Assembly (NCBI GenBank): GCA_030684835.1
Contig: JAUXWZ010000020.1
Span: 1 to 64,000, forward strand
From: Beijerinckiaceae bacterium
Lineage (GTDB): Bacteria; Pseudomonadota; Alphaproteobacteria; Rhizobiales; Beijerinckiaceae
Direction: 5' to 3'
DNA length: 64,000 nucleotides
The notes below the pieces were generated by a model. The model saw only the letters and a list, made by a program, of their open reading frames with translations. It was not told the origin of the DNA and ran no database searches. Of this stretch, positions 17,746 to 27,250 are shown in pieces. Position 1 is the first letter of the stretch; every line of letters begins with the position of its first letter. The position numbers and the translations under genes were made by a program.

Positions 17746-19902
17746 ATGATCCACCGCCTGATACATGCGCTCACCGTCCTTTTGGCGGTGGCGGCATTCG
17801 GTTTGACTGCCCATGCGCAGCAACCGCAATCGCAGGCGCGTTTCGCCTTCGTCATTGGCAACGATGGTTATGAAGGCGCGGAAATGCCGACCGCGAGCAA
17901 TGACGCCGCCCTTATCGCCGACATGCTGAAAAGTGCGGGTTTCGACCTAACCGGCGCACGTAACCTCGATCAGGAAACGCTTCGTGCATCTTATCGTGAG
18001 TTTCTCGAGAAGGTCGCCGCAGCAGGCCCGGGCGCGGTCGCCTTCGTCTATCTGTCCGGCTACGGCGTGCAGCTGGAAGGTGAAAACTATTTCATTCCGC
18101 CGGGCGCCCAGATCGCGCGCGCCGCGGATATTCAGCTCAATGGCGTTCGGCTTACCGATATCACCCGCACGCTTGCCGGCATGCCGGCGCTGGGCAGGAT
18201 CATGGTTTTCGATCTCGCCTACGAGGGGCCGTTTGGAATGGCGACGGCCCCGGGCTTTGCCGCCATGCGCGCTGGCGCGGGCGATCTCATCGCATTCAAT
18301 GCAGCGCCGGGCTCTGTTGCGCCCATGTCGCAGCCGCCTTATGGCGCCTTCGCTCAGGCGCTCGCCGAAAGTGTGCGAGAGCCCGGCGTTCCGATCACGG
18401 ACGTCTTCGAAAATGTTCGCGAGTTTGTCTCCAAATACACAAACGGCGCGCAGACCCCATGGTTTGATGCGCGCATTGAACCGATCATCTTGTTCGAACC
18501 GCGCCCGAACGTGGCGCGGCCGACGGTTCGGTGGGCCCCTCCGCCGCCGCCAGTATACGTAGAAGATTCATATTATTACCTGCCACTTCCGGCAGCGCGG
18601 GCCGACTCGTGGCTGGCGCCGCCGGTGTATGTCGAGGCGCCGCCCGAGCCGATCTATATTCTTCCTCCGGAGGACGGCTACAGCGTCAGCCCCTGGGTGG
18701 CCGCGCCCGTCGCTCTGGCGGCCGGCATCGCCGCTGGCTCCATCATCTATCGTCGCGATTATCGGGCGCGTGAGGGTTTTGCGCCTGGGCGTCGCTTCCT
18801 GCCGCCCATCGCGGCGGGGCCGCGCGGACGTCAGCGTCCTCTCCCGACTGCGCTGCAGCAGCAGAATCTGCAAAACTTTCAGCAGCGTCCGCGGCCCACC
18901 AACAATCAATTCCAGGGTGGCCAGCAAGGCCGTTTCCCCGGCCAGCAGCCCAATGTTCGTCCTGGCCAGCAGGGCTTTGCCCCCGACAGGCAGGGCGGGG
19001 GCGGTGTCCAGCAAGGCGCTCGTCCCGTTCAGCAGCTTCCTGACGTTCGTCCCGGCCAGCAAGGCTTTGGCGTAGGCGGACAGGGTGGCGTCGGCGGTGG
19101 TGTCCAGCAAGGCGTTCGTCCTGGCCAGCAGGGCTTTGGCTCGGGCGGGCAGGCCGGACAGCAGGGCTTTGCGCCGGGTGGCCAAGGTGGTCGTCCCGGT
19201 CAGCCGGGCTTAGGCCAGGGTGGCCAGCAGGGGGGGCGCCCAGGCCAGCAGGGCTTTGGCTCGGGTGGGCAAGCCGGGCAGCAGGGCTTTGCGCCAGGCG
19301 GCCAGGGTGGCCGTCCGGGTCAGCCGGGCTTTGGCCAAGGTGGCCAGCCGGGCGGGCAGGGTCAGTGGACGCAGCAGCAGATTCGTCAGCAGCAACTGCA
19401 ACAGCAGCGCCAACAGCAGATCCAACAGCAGCAGACGCGCCAGCAGCATATACAGCAGGAACGTCAGCAGCAGATCCTGCAGCAGCAGACGCGCCAGCAG
19501 CAAATACAGCAGCAACGTCAGCAGCAGATCCAACAGCAGCAGTCGCGTCAGCAGCAATTGCAGCAGACGCGTCAGCAGCAGATCCTGCAGCAGCGCTCAC
19601 AGCAGCAGCAACAGCAACAGCGTCAGCAGCAGATGCAGCAGCAGCAGCGCTCTCAGCAGATGCAACAGCAGCAACGTCAGCAACAGATGCAGCAGCAGCG
19701 CTCGCAGCAGCAGATGCAACAGCAGCAACGTCAGCATCAGATGCAACAGCAGCAGCGTCAACAGCAGATGCAGCAGCAGCAGCGCTCGCAGCAGATGCAG
19801 CAGCAACAGCAGCAGCAGCGTCAGCAGCAGTTGCAACAGCAGCAGCGCCAGCAGCAGCAACGCCAGGCTTGCGGACGTCCCGGATTGCCAGCCTGTCGTT
19901 AA
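17746..19902 (+). CDS. Secreted pseudo-caspase with Gly/Gln-rich repeat tail
   Basis: Exported protein (signal peptide MIHRLIHALTVLLAVAAFGLTAHA) with a caspase/metacaspase (C14) fold over about residues 30-245. Fold landmarks are RFAFVIGNDGY, ASNDAALIADMLKSAGFDL, ENYFIPPGAQ and LIAFNAAPGSVAP. The catalytic His position reads SGYG (Tyr106) instead of SGHG, and the catalytic Cys position reads FDLAYEG (Ala158) instead of DACR. Both catalytic residues are therefore lost and the domain should be inactive. A Pro/Tyr-rich linker and a membrane-like stretch (WVAAPVALAAGIAAGSII) follow, then a ~330-residue Gly/Gln repeat tail. The ATG at 17746 has GGAG upstream. Role unknown; a binding or scaffold function is inferred. 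Confidence 0.8.
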   Translation: MIHRLIHALTVLLAVAAFGLTAHAQQPQSQARFAFVIGNDGYEGAEMPTASNDAALIADMLKSAGFDLTGARNLDQETLRASYREFLEKVAAAGPGAVAFVYLSGYGVQLEGENYFIPPGAQIARAADIQLNGVRLTDITRTLAGMPALGRIMVFDLAYEGPFGMATAPGFAAMRAGAGDLIAFNAAPGSVAPMSQPPYGAFAQALAESVREPGVPITDVFENVREFVSKYTNGAQTPWFDARIEPIILFEPRPNVARPTVRWAPPPPPVYVEDSYYYLPLPAARADSWLAPPVYVEAPPEPIYILPPEDGYSVSPWVAAPVALAAGIAAGSIIYRRDYRAREGFAPGRRFLPPIAAGPRGRQRPLPTALQQQNLQNFQQRPRPTNNQFQGGQQGRFPGQQPNVRPGQQGFAPDRQGGGGVQQGARPVQQLPDVRPGQQGFGVGGQGGVGGGVQQGVRPGQQGFGSGGQAGQQGFAPGGQGGRPGQPGLGQGGQQGGRPGQQGFGSGGQAGQQGFAPGGQGGRPGQPGFGQGGQPGGQGQWTQQQIRQQQLQQQRQQQIQQQQTRQQHIQQERQQQILQQQTRQQQIQQQRQQQIQQQQSRQQQLQQTRQQQILQQRSQQQQQQQRQQQMQQQQRSQQMQQQQRQQQMQQQRSQQQMQQQQRQHQMQQQQRQQQMQQQQRSQQMQQQQQQQRQQQLQQQQRQQQQRQACGRPGLPACR
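18910..19866 (+). repeat. Low-complexity coding repeats (Gly/Gln then poly-Gln)
   Basis: Two blocks lie inside the pseudo-caspase gene. The first repeats QQGF, GQGG and RPGQ units and contains a perfect-phase 120-base tandem duplication (19117-19236 and 19237-19356, encoding 40-residue copies that differ at two positions). The second (about 19372-19866) is CAG/CAA-rich and encodes Gln runs broken by Arg, Met, Ile and Ser. Such tracts are prone to slippage and mis-assembly. Confidence 0.85.
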
Positions 19903-19929
19903 GCGCGTTCAGCGAGGACACATACTGAA

Positions 19930-19955
19930 GGGCCGGCTCGTTGCCGGCCCTTTTT
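19930..19955 (+). terminator. Rho-independent terminator after the pseudo-caspase gene
   Basis: Eight-base stem GGGCCGGC / GCCGGCCC with loop TCGTT, followed by TTTTT. It could also serve the convergent dehydrogenase gene ending at 19974. Confidence 0.85.
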
Positions 19956-19973
19956 CATAAAGCGAGCGGCGCG

Positions 19974-20840
19974 TTACTTGTCGATGGGTGCGATCAGGCT
20001 CGATGTGTCCCAGCGTCCGCCGCCCATCCGCTGAATCTGCGCGTAGATTTGGTCGACGAGCGCCGTGACGGGCAATTGCGCGCCATTGCGGCGCGCCTCG
20101 GTCAGGCAGATGCCAAGATCCTTGCGCATCCAGTCCACCGCAAAACCAAATTCGAACTTCCCCGCGGTCATCGTCGCGTGGCGGTTTTCCATTTGCCAGG
20201 ATTGAGCCGCGCCTTTCGAAATCACCTCGATGACGGATTGCGTGTCTAGGCCAGCCTTCTTGGCGAACGCCAGACCTTCCGCCAATCCCTGAACGAGGCC
20301 GGCGATACAGATTTGGTTGACCATTTTCGTGAGCTGACCTGCGCCTGACAGTCCCATGAGCCTGCAGGCCTTGGCGTAAGCCGCCATCACGTGTTCAGCG
20401 TGCGCATACGCATCAGGATCGCCCCCGCACATGATCGTAAGCTGGCCATTTTCGGCTCCCGCCTGACCACCGGAGACGGGCGCGTCTATGAAGGCAAGTC
20501 CGAGCCTAGTGGCGACTTCTTCAAGCTCCCGCGCCACGTCGGCGGAAGCGGTTGTGTGATCGATGAAGGTCGCGCCTTTTTTCATGCCCGCGAAAGCGCC
20601 GTCCGGCCCCAGCGTTACAGAGCGAATATCCTCGTCGTTGCCTACGCAGGCGAAGACAAAGTCCTTGTTGGCAGCCGCTTCACGGGGTGTTGGGGCCGCC
20701 GCTCCGCCATGTTGCGCCACCCATTTCAGGGCCTTCTGCGCCGTGCGGTTATAAACCGTGACCCGATGCCCTTTGGCCGCCAGATGACCCGCCATCGGAA
20801 AACCCATTACGCCCAGACCCAAAAAAGCAACTGCGGCCAT
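19974..20840 (-). CDS. 3-hydroxyisobutyrate-dehydrogenase-family oxidoreductase
   Basis: NAD(P)-dependent beta-hydroxyacid dehydrogenase. The Rossmann motif GLGVMGFPMAGHL is at the N-terminus; the substrate-binding signature FIDAPVSGGQAGAENGQLT and the catalytic Lys segment GAGQLTKMVNQICIAG follow. Its 288 residues match the family. Close relatives include 3-hydroxyisobutyrate, tartronate-semialdehyde and glyoxylate/succinic-semialdehyde reductases, so the substrate is not fixed. It is divergently placed upstream of the TRAP receptor gene. Confidence 0.85.
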   Translation of the reverse strand: MAAVAFLGLGVMGFPMAGHLAAKGHRVTVYNRTAQKALKWVAQHGGAAAPTPREAAANKDFVFACVGNDEDIRSVTLGPDGAFAGMKKGATFIDHTTASADVARELEEVATRLGLAFIDAPVSGGQAGAENGQLTIMCGGDPDAYAHAEHVMAAYAKACRLMGLSGAGQLTKMVNQICIAGLVQGLAEGLAFAKKAGLDTQSVIEVISKGAAQSWQMENRHATMTAGKFEFGFAVDWMRKDLGICLTEARRNGAQLPVTALVDQIYAQIQRMGGGRWDTSSLIAPIDK

Positions 20841-20972
20841 GCGCCCCTCCGATTGATCAATTCACACGACGCAAGATAGCGCCCTTTCTGTGAAAGTCGC
20901 GCTTGAAGGCCTGGTGTTTTGATAATTAGACAAAAGGATGGCTCGCCCTCCCGCCGATTCAGGTTCACCTGA

Positions 20973-22109
<1,137 letters not shown>

Positions 22110-22130
22110 GAGCGCACGCCTGACGCGGTG

Positions 22131-22160
22131 AAGGCCCCGGCGAACGGTCGGGGCCTTTTT
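22131..22160 (+). terminator. Rho-independent terminator after dctP
   Basis: AAGGCCCCG pairs with CGGGGCCTT around a loop, followed by TTT. It lies 21 bases after the dctP stop. Confidence 0.85.
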
Positions 22161-22183
22161 GATGGACGCCCTGCCGTAAAACA

Positions 22184-22208
22184 ACCCCGCTCCAGAAGCT
22201 AGCGGGGT
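22184..22208 (-). terminator. Terminator of the carbonic anhydrase gene
   Basis: ACCCCGCT pairs with AGCGGGGT. Read on the minus strand the hairpin is followed by TGTTTT, just beyond the carbonic anhydrase stop codon. Confidence 0.7.
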
Positions 22209-22246
22209 ATGAATGTGTCGTGGCGTGACAAGTGACCGGGCGTCCG

Positions 22247-22957
22247 TCAGCTGAAGAAGTTGACTTCACCCTTCTCAAGATCGTAGCGCGCCGCAACGAC
22301 TTTCACTTTTCCCGTCGCAACGAGGTCCGCAACGATCTTGCTCGATGACACGATTTTCGCCGCCGTTCGCTTGGCGTTCTCACGGACGGCGTTGTCGACG
22401 AAGTCGCCCGGTTCGCCCTTAACAGCCAGCGCGGCCGGAATGATCGGCTCCAGCATTGGGCCAATGGACCCAGGGAATTTGGAATTCTTTTCGACCACCT
22501 CGCAGGCGGACGCTACAGCCCCACAGCGTGCGTGGCCAAGGACCACGATCAAGGGCACGCCAAGGGCGGCTGCTCCATATTCGATTGTGCCGAGTGTCGC
22601 GATGTCAGCCATGTTGCCAGCGTTGCGGGCCACGAAGAGTTCACCGACGTTCTGACCGCCGAAGACCAGTTCCGGCGGAACGCGACTATCGGCGCAGGAC
22701 AGTATGGTGGCCCATGGCGCCTGATGCTGTGCGACATTGGCGCGCGCTTTCGCCAGATCAACGGCGCAGGCCTGAGGCGACGACACATAACGCTGATTTC
22801 CCTCCTTCAGCTTCGCCAGCGCCTGATCCGCGGTCAGGCTGGTCGCCTTTCCCCCCGCAGCAAAAGCTGCGTCGCCGAGTAAAGCCGCCATGGAGAGCGC
22901 GCCTCCAAGGCGCAGAAAAGCTCGCCGCCCAATCTTCCGATCACAGACAATGCACAT
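22247..22957 (-). CDS. Beta-class carbonic anhydrase, exported
   Basis: Zinc enzyme interconverting CO2 and bicarbonate. The beta-class metal and dyad motifs are intact: SCADSRVPPELVF (Cys, Asp, Arg) and GHARCGAV (His, Cys). The N-terminus MCIVCDRKIGRRAFLRLGGALSMAALL carries a twin-arginine-like signal, so the enzyme is probably periplasmic, a less usual place for this class. The ATG at 22957 has AAGGAGGGG upstream; the frame stays open further upstream without support. It lies between the two halves of a TRAP transporter, with no obvious shared role. Confidence 0.9.
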   Translation of the reverse strand: MCIVCDRKIGRRAFLRLGGALSMAALLGDAAFAAGGKATSLTADQALAKLKEGNQRYVSSPQACAVDLAKARANVAQHQAPWATILSCADSRVPPELVFGGQNVGELFVARNAGNMADIATLGTIEYGAAALGVPLIVVLGHARCGAVASACEVVEKNSKFPGSIGPMLEPIIPAALAVKGEPGDFVDNAVRENAKRTAAKIVSSSKIVADLVATGKVKVVAARYDLEKGEVNFFS

Positions 22958-23349
22958 GAACCCCTCCTTGCCTGCAGGCCATATTTGTCCGAAGCTATTA
23001 GCTTTTCGGTAGTAGAAAAACGCAGTTCGCCTGAGGTCGCAGGACAAGACTGCAATGTCGGAAATGCGCCAACCTTTTAAGGTTCGCCTCAATGTAACAT
23101 TACGGTGAATCTGTCTCTTGTTTCGCCAACGTGTTCGTCCCGATTAATTTGTAGCGATCAAATATGGACGTAGTTGTTTAATAAAAATCTCCGGAAATTC
23201 CGAAATAATCAGGAATTGTGCGGATATCATTTTACAAGATGTAAGTTCCTTTAACTGAGGACGAGACATATGGCCCGATACGGGCTCGGCGGCAGGCTGG
23301 GCGCCTTTTTCATTTTCAAAGCCTCCTTGCCGCGGCTCTGCTAATTCAT
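22958..23349. other. Non-coding stretch between carbonic anhydrase and the dctP remnant
   Basis: About 390 bases without a supportable gene. The middle (roughly 23100-23270) is clearly more AT-rich than the surroundings and probably holds the carbonic anhydrase promoter. I see no RNA gene or conserved site. Confidence 0.6.
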
Positions 23350-23354
23350 CGCAT

Positions 23355-23522
23355 CGACAGAGCCACGAAGGCCGCAGGTGAGGGCGCTATGAAAACGTCG
23401 CCAAGAATCCGAAGGTCAAGAAGATGCACGACGCCTACATGGCGTTTCGCGACGATCAATATCAATGGTGGCGGAGTGCGGAATTCAACTACGACCTGTT
23501 TATGGTCCGCCAGCGGCTCTGA
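23355..23522 (+). pseudogene. Remnant of a second dctP (3' end only)
   Basis: The last 45 codons (frame from 23388 to the TGA at 23520-23522) translate to a near copy of the C-terminus of the DctP encoded at 21021-22109: 38 of 43 residues agree from ENVAKNPK to VRQRL. An in-frame TGA at 23379 and an apparent one-base shift near 23388 show that the reading frame does not continue upstream, although weak similarity (KAAGE versus KASNE) reaches further back. No ribosome site or start fits. It is the decayed tail of a paralogue or duplication. Confidence 0.85.
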
Positions 23523-23528
23523 TGAAAA

Positions 23529-23552
23529 AAAAGCCCCTTTTTCGGGGCTTTC
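23529..23552. terminator. Bidirectional terminator between the dctP remnant and dctM
   Basis: AAAGCCCC pairs with GGGGCTTT, with A-rich and T-rich flanks on either side, so it can end transcription from both strands. It lies directly between the remnant's stop and the dctM stop. Confidence 0.8.
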
Positions 23553-23555
23553 TCG

Positions 23556-25454
23556 TCAGAATTTGAAGTCGGGAATCTGGATCGAGTCCGGCGGTGGCGC
23601 GATGTTGCGGAACTGCTCTTCCACTGCGCTTGGATCAAGCTGCTTTCCGCCACCCTTGTAGTGCATCACCATTTGCGGAAAAGTGATGACCATCGCCACC
23701 ATCACTAATTGGATGCACACGAACGGGATCGCGCCCAGGTAGATCTGGCCTGTGGTGACCGGCTCCATCATCTTGCCGGTGACACGATCCTTGTAGGGAT
23801 CGCGCGGCGCTACGGACCGCAGGTAGAACAAGGCGAAGCCGAACGGCGGATGCATAAACGACGTTTGCATGTTCACGGCCAAAATCACGCCGAACCAGAT
23901 GAGATCGATGCCGAGCTTGTCAGCCGCAGGCCCCAGGAGCGGCACGATAATGAAAGCGAGCTCGAAGAAATCGAGGAAGAAGGCGAGCAGGAAGACGAGG
24001 ATGTTGACGAAAACGAGAAAGCCGAATTCGCCGCCCGGCAGCGACGTTAGCAAATGCTCGACCCAAGTATGGCCGTTGACGCCGTAGAAGGTGAGCGAAA
24101 AGACGCGCGCGCCCACGAGAATGAACAGCACAAACGATGAAAGTTTCAGCGTCGCGTCGAGCGCCTGTTTCAACAGTTTGATGCTCAGGCTGCGCTTGGC
24201 GAAAGCCAGCAGAAGCGCGCCTGCCGCACCCATGGCGCCGCCTTCGGTAGGCGTCGCGATGCCGACAAAAATAGTGCCAAGCACGAGGAAAATGAGCGAG
24301 AGCGGCGGCACCAGGACAAGTATGACCTGTTGCGTCATGTTCGCCATCAGCGCGATGCCCGTGGCCCGGTTGAGAATGGCGAGCGCATAAAGCGTCAGAG
24401 TGGCGGAAAATGCCGCCCAGACCGCGACGTTGTCGGCGAGCATTTCCGGGCGATATTGGCGGATCAGACCCGCAAAAAGCAGTCCGATGAGAATGCCGAA
24501 ACCAACAATGGCCAGCGTGTTGACGCGTGGCGAGTCCATCTTTGACAGATTATCGCCGAGCAGATTGCGACCAAACGCAACCAGTGAAATCGCGCCGGCG
24601 ATGAGTAGTAGAATGGAGGGGTCAGGCGTCGTGACGGGCGCGCCCGCCGCGCGCGCAATGGCTGTGACCGCCCATATCAGGAAGTAGAAAATAGGCACGC
24701 CCGCAATGAGAAGGGCGAACGTCGTCGTGATGGCTTGCCGGCGGGACTTTGACTTGTCTTCAACAATCGTGCGCGCTTCGATGGGAAGAGCCGGGGCGCT
24801 TTCGGGCTTTAGCACCGTCATCAGCCAGACGTAGCCAGCGTACATCATGGACAGGATAAGGCCGGGGATGATGGCGCCCTTGTACATGTCGCCTACTGAG
24901 CGGCCGAGCTGGTCCGCCATCACGATGAGAACAAGCGAGGGCGGAACGATCTGCGCGAGCGTTCCGGACGCCGCGATCACGCCGGTTGCGAGGCGTCGGT
25001 CGTAACCATAGCGCAGCATGATGGGCAGGGAGATGAGGCCCATCGAAATCACGGAGGCGGCGACCACGCCGGTTGTCGCCGCCAGCAGCGCGCCCACGAA
25101 CACGACGGCGAAGGCGAGGCCGCCGCGCACCGCGCCGAAAAGTTGGCCGATGGTGTCGAGCAGATCTTCGGCCATGCCGGAGCGTTCCAACACCAGGCCC
25201 ATGAAGGTGAAAAACGGAATCGCCAGCAGCGTCTCGTTGTTCATCACGCCATAGATGCGCTCGGGCATCGCTGACAGCAGCGGCCAATCGAGCACGATGG
25301 AGCCGCCGGAGAGGGGCGCCAGTTCGACGCCGATGATGAAGAAAAGCATGCCGCACGCGGCGAGCGAAAACGCCACCGGGTAGCCAAGCAACAGAAAGAA
25401 CACGAGCGCCACGAACATGATGGGCGCGAGGTTTTGAGCGATGAAGGCCATCAT
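23556..25454 (-). CDS. dctM: TRAP transporter large permease subunit
   Basis: DctM-type membrane subunit of a TRAP transporter, with well over ten hydrophobic segments. Typical stretches are MFVALVFFLLLGYPVAFSLA, NETLLAIPFFTFMGLVLERSG, SGTLAQIVPPSLVLIVMAD and FLDFFELAFIIVPLLGP. At about 632 residues it is longer than the usual ~430 because of extra helices in the middle, a known long subfamily. The ATG at 25454 overlaps the dctQ stop in an ATGA junction, so the two are translationally coupled. The matching receptor is probably the DctP at 21021. Confidence 0.9.
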   Translation of the reverse strand: MMAFIAQNLAPIMFVALVFFLLLGYPVAFSLAACGMLFFIIGVELAPLSGGSIVLDWPLLSAMPERIYGVMNNETLLAIPFFTFMGLVLERSGMAEDLLDTIGQLFGAVRGGLAFAVVFVGALLAATTGVVAASVISMGLISLPIMLRYGYDRRLATGVIAASGTLAQIVPPSLVLIVMADQLGRSVGDMYKGAIIPGLILSMMYAGYVWLMTVLKPESAPALPIEARTIVEDKSKSRRQAITTTFALLIAGVPIFYFLIWAVTAIARAAGAPVTTPDPSILLLIAGAISLVAFGRNLLGDNLSKMDSPRVNTLAIVGFGILIGLLFAGLIRQYRPEMLADNVAVWAAFSATLTLYALAILNRATGIALMANMTQQVILVLVPPLSLIFLVLGTIFVGIATPTEGGAMGAAGALLLAFAKRSLSIKLLKQALDATLKLSSFVLFILVGARVFSLTFYGVNGHTWVEHLLTSLPGGEFGFLVFVNILVFLLAFFLDFFELAFIIVPLLGPAADKLGIDLIWFGVILAVNMQTSFMHPPFGFALFYLRSVAPRDPYKDRVTGKMMEPVTTGQIYLGAIPFVCIQLVMVAMVITFPQMVMHYKGGGKQLDPSAVEEQFRNIAPPPDSIQIPDFKF

Positions 25455-25996
25455 TCGGGGGCGTGCGCTCCCCCGCGCCGATTGGGTTCGGGGATCAGGC
25501 CGTTCATAAATGCGATCCGCTTGATGACTTCCGAAACGGCCTGCGCCAAAAGGAGCGCAAACCCGAGTGGGACGAGAAGTTTCGCCGGCCACACGATCAG
25601 TCCGCCCGCGCTCGACGAGATTTCGCCCGAGGCGAACGAGCGTAGAAAGAAGGGCACGCCGAGCCACAGCATCAGCAGGCACAGCGGCGTCAGGAAAAGC
25701 ACGTGACCGATAATATCAATCCAGTTGCGCGCATTCTGAGACAGGCGCGCGGACACGATGTCGATGCGGATGTGTTCGTTCTGCTTCAGCGTGTACGCGG
25801 CGCCCAGAAGAAACACGGCGCCGAACAGATACCATTGCAGTTCTAGCCACGCGTTCGAGCTGACGTTGAAGCCATACCGCACAACGGCATTGATCGATGA
25901 CACGAGAACAGCGGCAAGTACGAGCCACATCATCGCCTTGCCGACACGTTCGTTGAACCAGTCGATCACGCGACTGATTGCGAGCAAACTTGACAT
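25451..25996 (-). CDS. dctQ: TRAP transporter small permease subunit
   Basis: DctQ-type four-helix protein. Segments MMWLVLAAVLVSSINAVVRY and LELQWYLFGAVFLLGAAYTL carry the conserved Trp/Gln region, followed by NEHIRIDI and two further helices. It is 181 residues. The ATG at 25996 is preceded by GGAGGGGG. It overlaps dctM by four bases. Confidence 0.9.
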   Translation of the reverse strand: MSSLLAISRVIDWFNERVGKAMMWLVLAAVLVSSINAVVRYGFNVSSNAWLELQWYLFGAVFLLGAAYTLKQNEHIRIDIVSARLSQNARNWIDIIGHVLFLTPLCLLMLWLGVPFFLRSFASGEISSSAGGLIVWPAKLLVPLGFALLLAQAVSEVIKRIAFMNGLIPEPNRRGGAHAPE

Positions 25997-26135
25997 ACCC
26001 CCTCCAGGCCCCGGCGGTTCACCGCGTCTGAAGCTGATGTTTTAGCATTCCCATCAAGGGGCTAAAAGGCCGCATGAGCCGCAAAGGGCGGCCTAGCGGG
26101 CCAAAGGGGAAATACTTTGGTCGGGTGCGGCGGGA

Positions 26136-27182
26136 TCAGCCGCCAGTAACGCTCATGTGGCGACCAACGGCGGGCTGCTGCGTGTCGCGGTCGATGATGA
26201 AGTCATGGCCCTTCGGCTTACGGGCGATGGCGCGCACGATCGCCTCATTGAGCAGGTCATTGCTCTCGCTGGCGCGCAGGGGCGTGCGCAAGTCCGCGGC
26301 ATCCTCCTGCCCAAGGCACATGTAGAGTGTGCCTGTGCATGTGACGCGCACGCGGTTGCAGCTTTCGCAGAAATTGTGCGTCAGCGGCGTAATGAAGCCG
26401 ATGCGACCGCCCGTTTCCTTGACGCGCACATAGCGGGCTGGGCCGCCGGTCTGGTAATCGCTGCCTTCGAGCGAGAACTGGCCGGCGAGGTCCGCCTGCA
26501 CCTTGTTGAGCGGCAGGTATTGGTCGGCGCGCTGGCCGTCGATCTCGCCCAGCGGCATCACCTCGATGAACGTGAGGTCCATGCCGCGCCCGTGCGCCCA
26601 GCGGATCATGTCGGGGAATTCGCCGTCGTTCACGCCAGCAAGCGCCACTGCGTTGATCTTGATCTGCAAGCCAGCCGCCTGCGCAGCGTCCAGCCCGTTC
26701 ATCACTTTCGACAGATCGCCCCAGCGCGTAATTGCGCGAAATTTGTCGGCGTCGAGCGTGTCCAGGGACACGTTGATGCGACGCACGCCGCAATCGGCAA
26801 GTTCTTGCGCATATTTGGCGAGTTGCGAGCCATTCGTGGTGACCGTCAATTCCTCCAGCGCGCCGCTTTCCAGATGGCGCGAGAGGGACCGGAAGAGGCT
26901 CATGATATTGCGGCGCACCAGCGGTTCGCCGCCTGTAATGCGCAGCTTGCGTGTGCCGCGCGCAATGAAGGCGGCGCAAAGCCTGTCGAGTTCTTCGAGC
27001 GTGAGGAGATCCTGCTTTGGCAGGAAGTGCATGTCCTCGGACATGCAATAGACGCAGCGGAAGTCGCAACGATCCGTGACGGAGACGCGCACGTAGGTAA
27101 TCGCCCTTCCGTACGGATCAACGAGCGGCGCAGCGGCCGGGTTCAGGACCTGTGTGGGCGGCTTGGGCGCGTGTATGTTCAT
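26136..27182 (-). CDS. moaA: GTP 3',8-cyclase MoaA
   Basis: Radical SAM enzyme of the first step of molybdenum cofactor synthesis. The SAM cluster motif is CDFRCVYC, the SAM-binding glycine motif is ITGGEPLVR, and the second cluster is [13 protein letters not shown] with a later Cys (LYMCLG). The protein ends in GG, as functional MoaA does. It is 348 residues; the start has GAGAGGGA upstream. SoxC in this window is a molybdenum-cofactor protein that would need this pathway. Confidence 0.96.
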   Translation of the reverse strand: MNIHAPKPPTQVLNPAAAPLVDPYGRAITYVRVSVTDRCDFRCVYCMSEDMHFLPKQDLLTLEELDRLCAAFIARGTRKLRITGGEPLVRRNIMSLFRSLSRHLESGALEELTVTTNGSQLAKYAQELADCGVRRINVSLDTLDADKFRAITRWGDLSKVMNGLDAAQAAGLQIKINAVALAGVNDGEFPDMIRWAHGRGMDLTFIEVMPLGEIDGQRADQYLPLNKVQADLAGQFSLEGSDYQTGGPARYVRVKETGGRIGFITPLTHNFCESCNRVRVTCTGTLYMCLGQEDAADLRTPLRASESNDLLNEAIVRAIARKPKGHDFIIDRDTQQPAVGRHMSVTGG

Positions 27183-27250
27183 GCTTTCCCTCTCAAGCCC
27201 TATATATGCCGGAATATAGCGGATGGCGAGAGGGAGCAGTCGATTGTGCG

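Noticed and set aside
18568-19921. Long antisense open frames across the repeat tail, rich in Ala/Ser or Leu
   Set aside because: They are produced by the CAG-rich repeat read in other frames. None has a ribosome site or family resemblance, and the plus-strand gene has a signal peptide and a caspase fold.
23389-23661. Open frame of 90 codons starting at the ATG at 23389
   Set aside because: It reads the dctP remnant out of its homologous frame and runs through a terminator into the antisense of dctM.
26040-26067. Inverted repeat TTTTAGC / GCTAAAA between dctQ and moaA
   Set aside because: Short, bulged arms with no T-run in the direction of either gene. It may be chance in a short AT-rich stretch.
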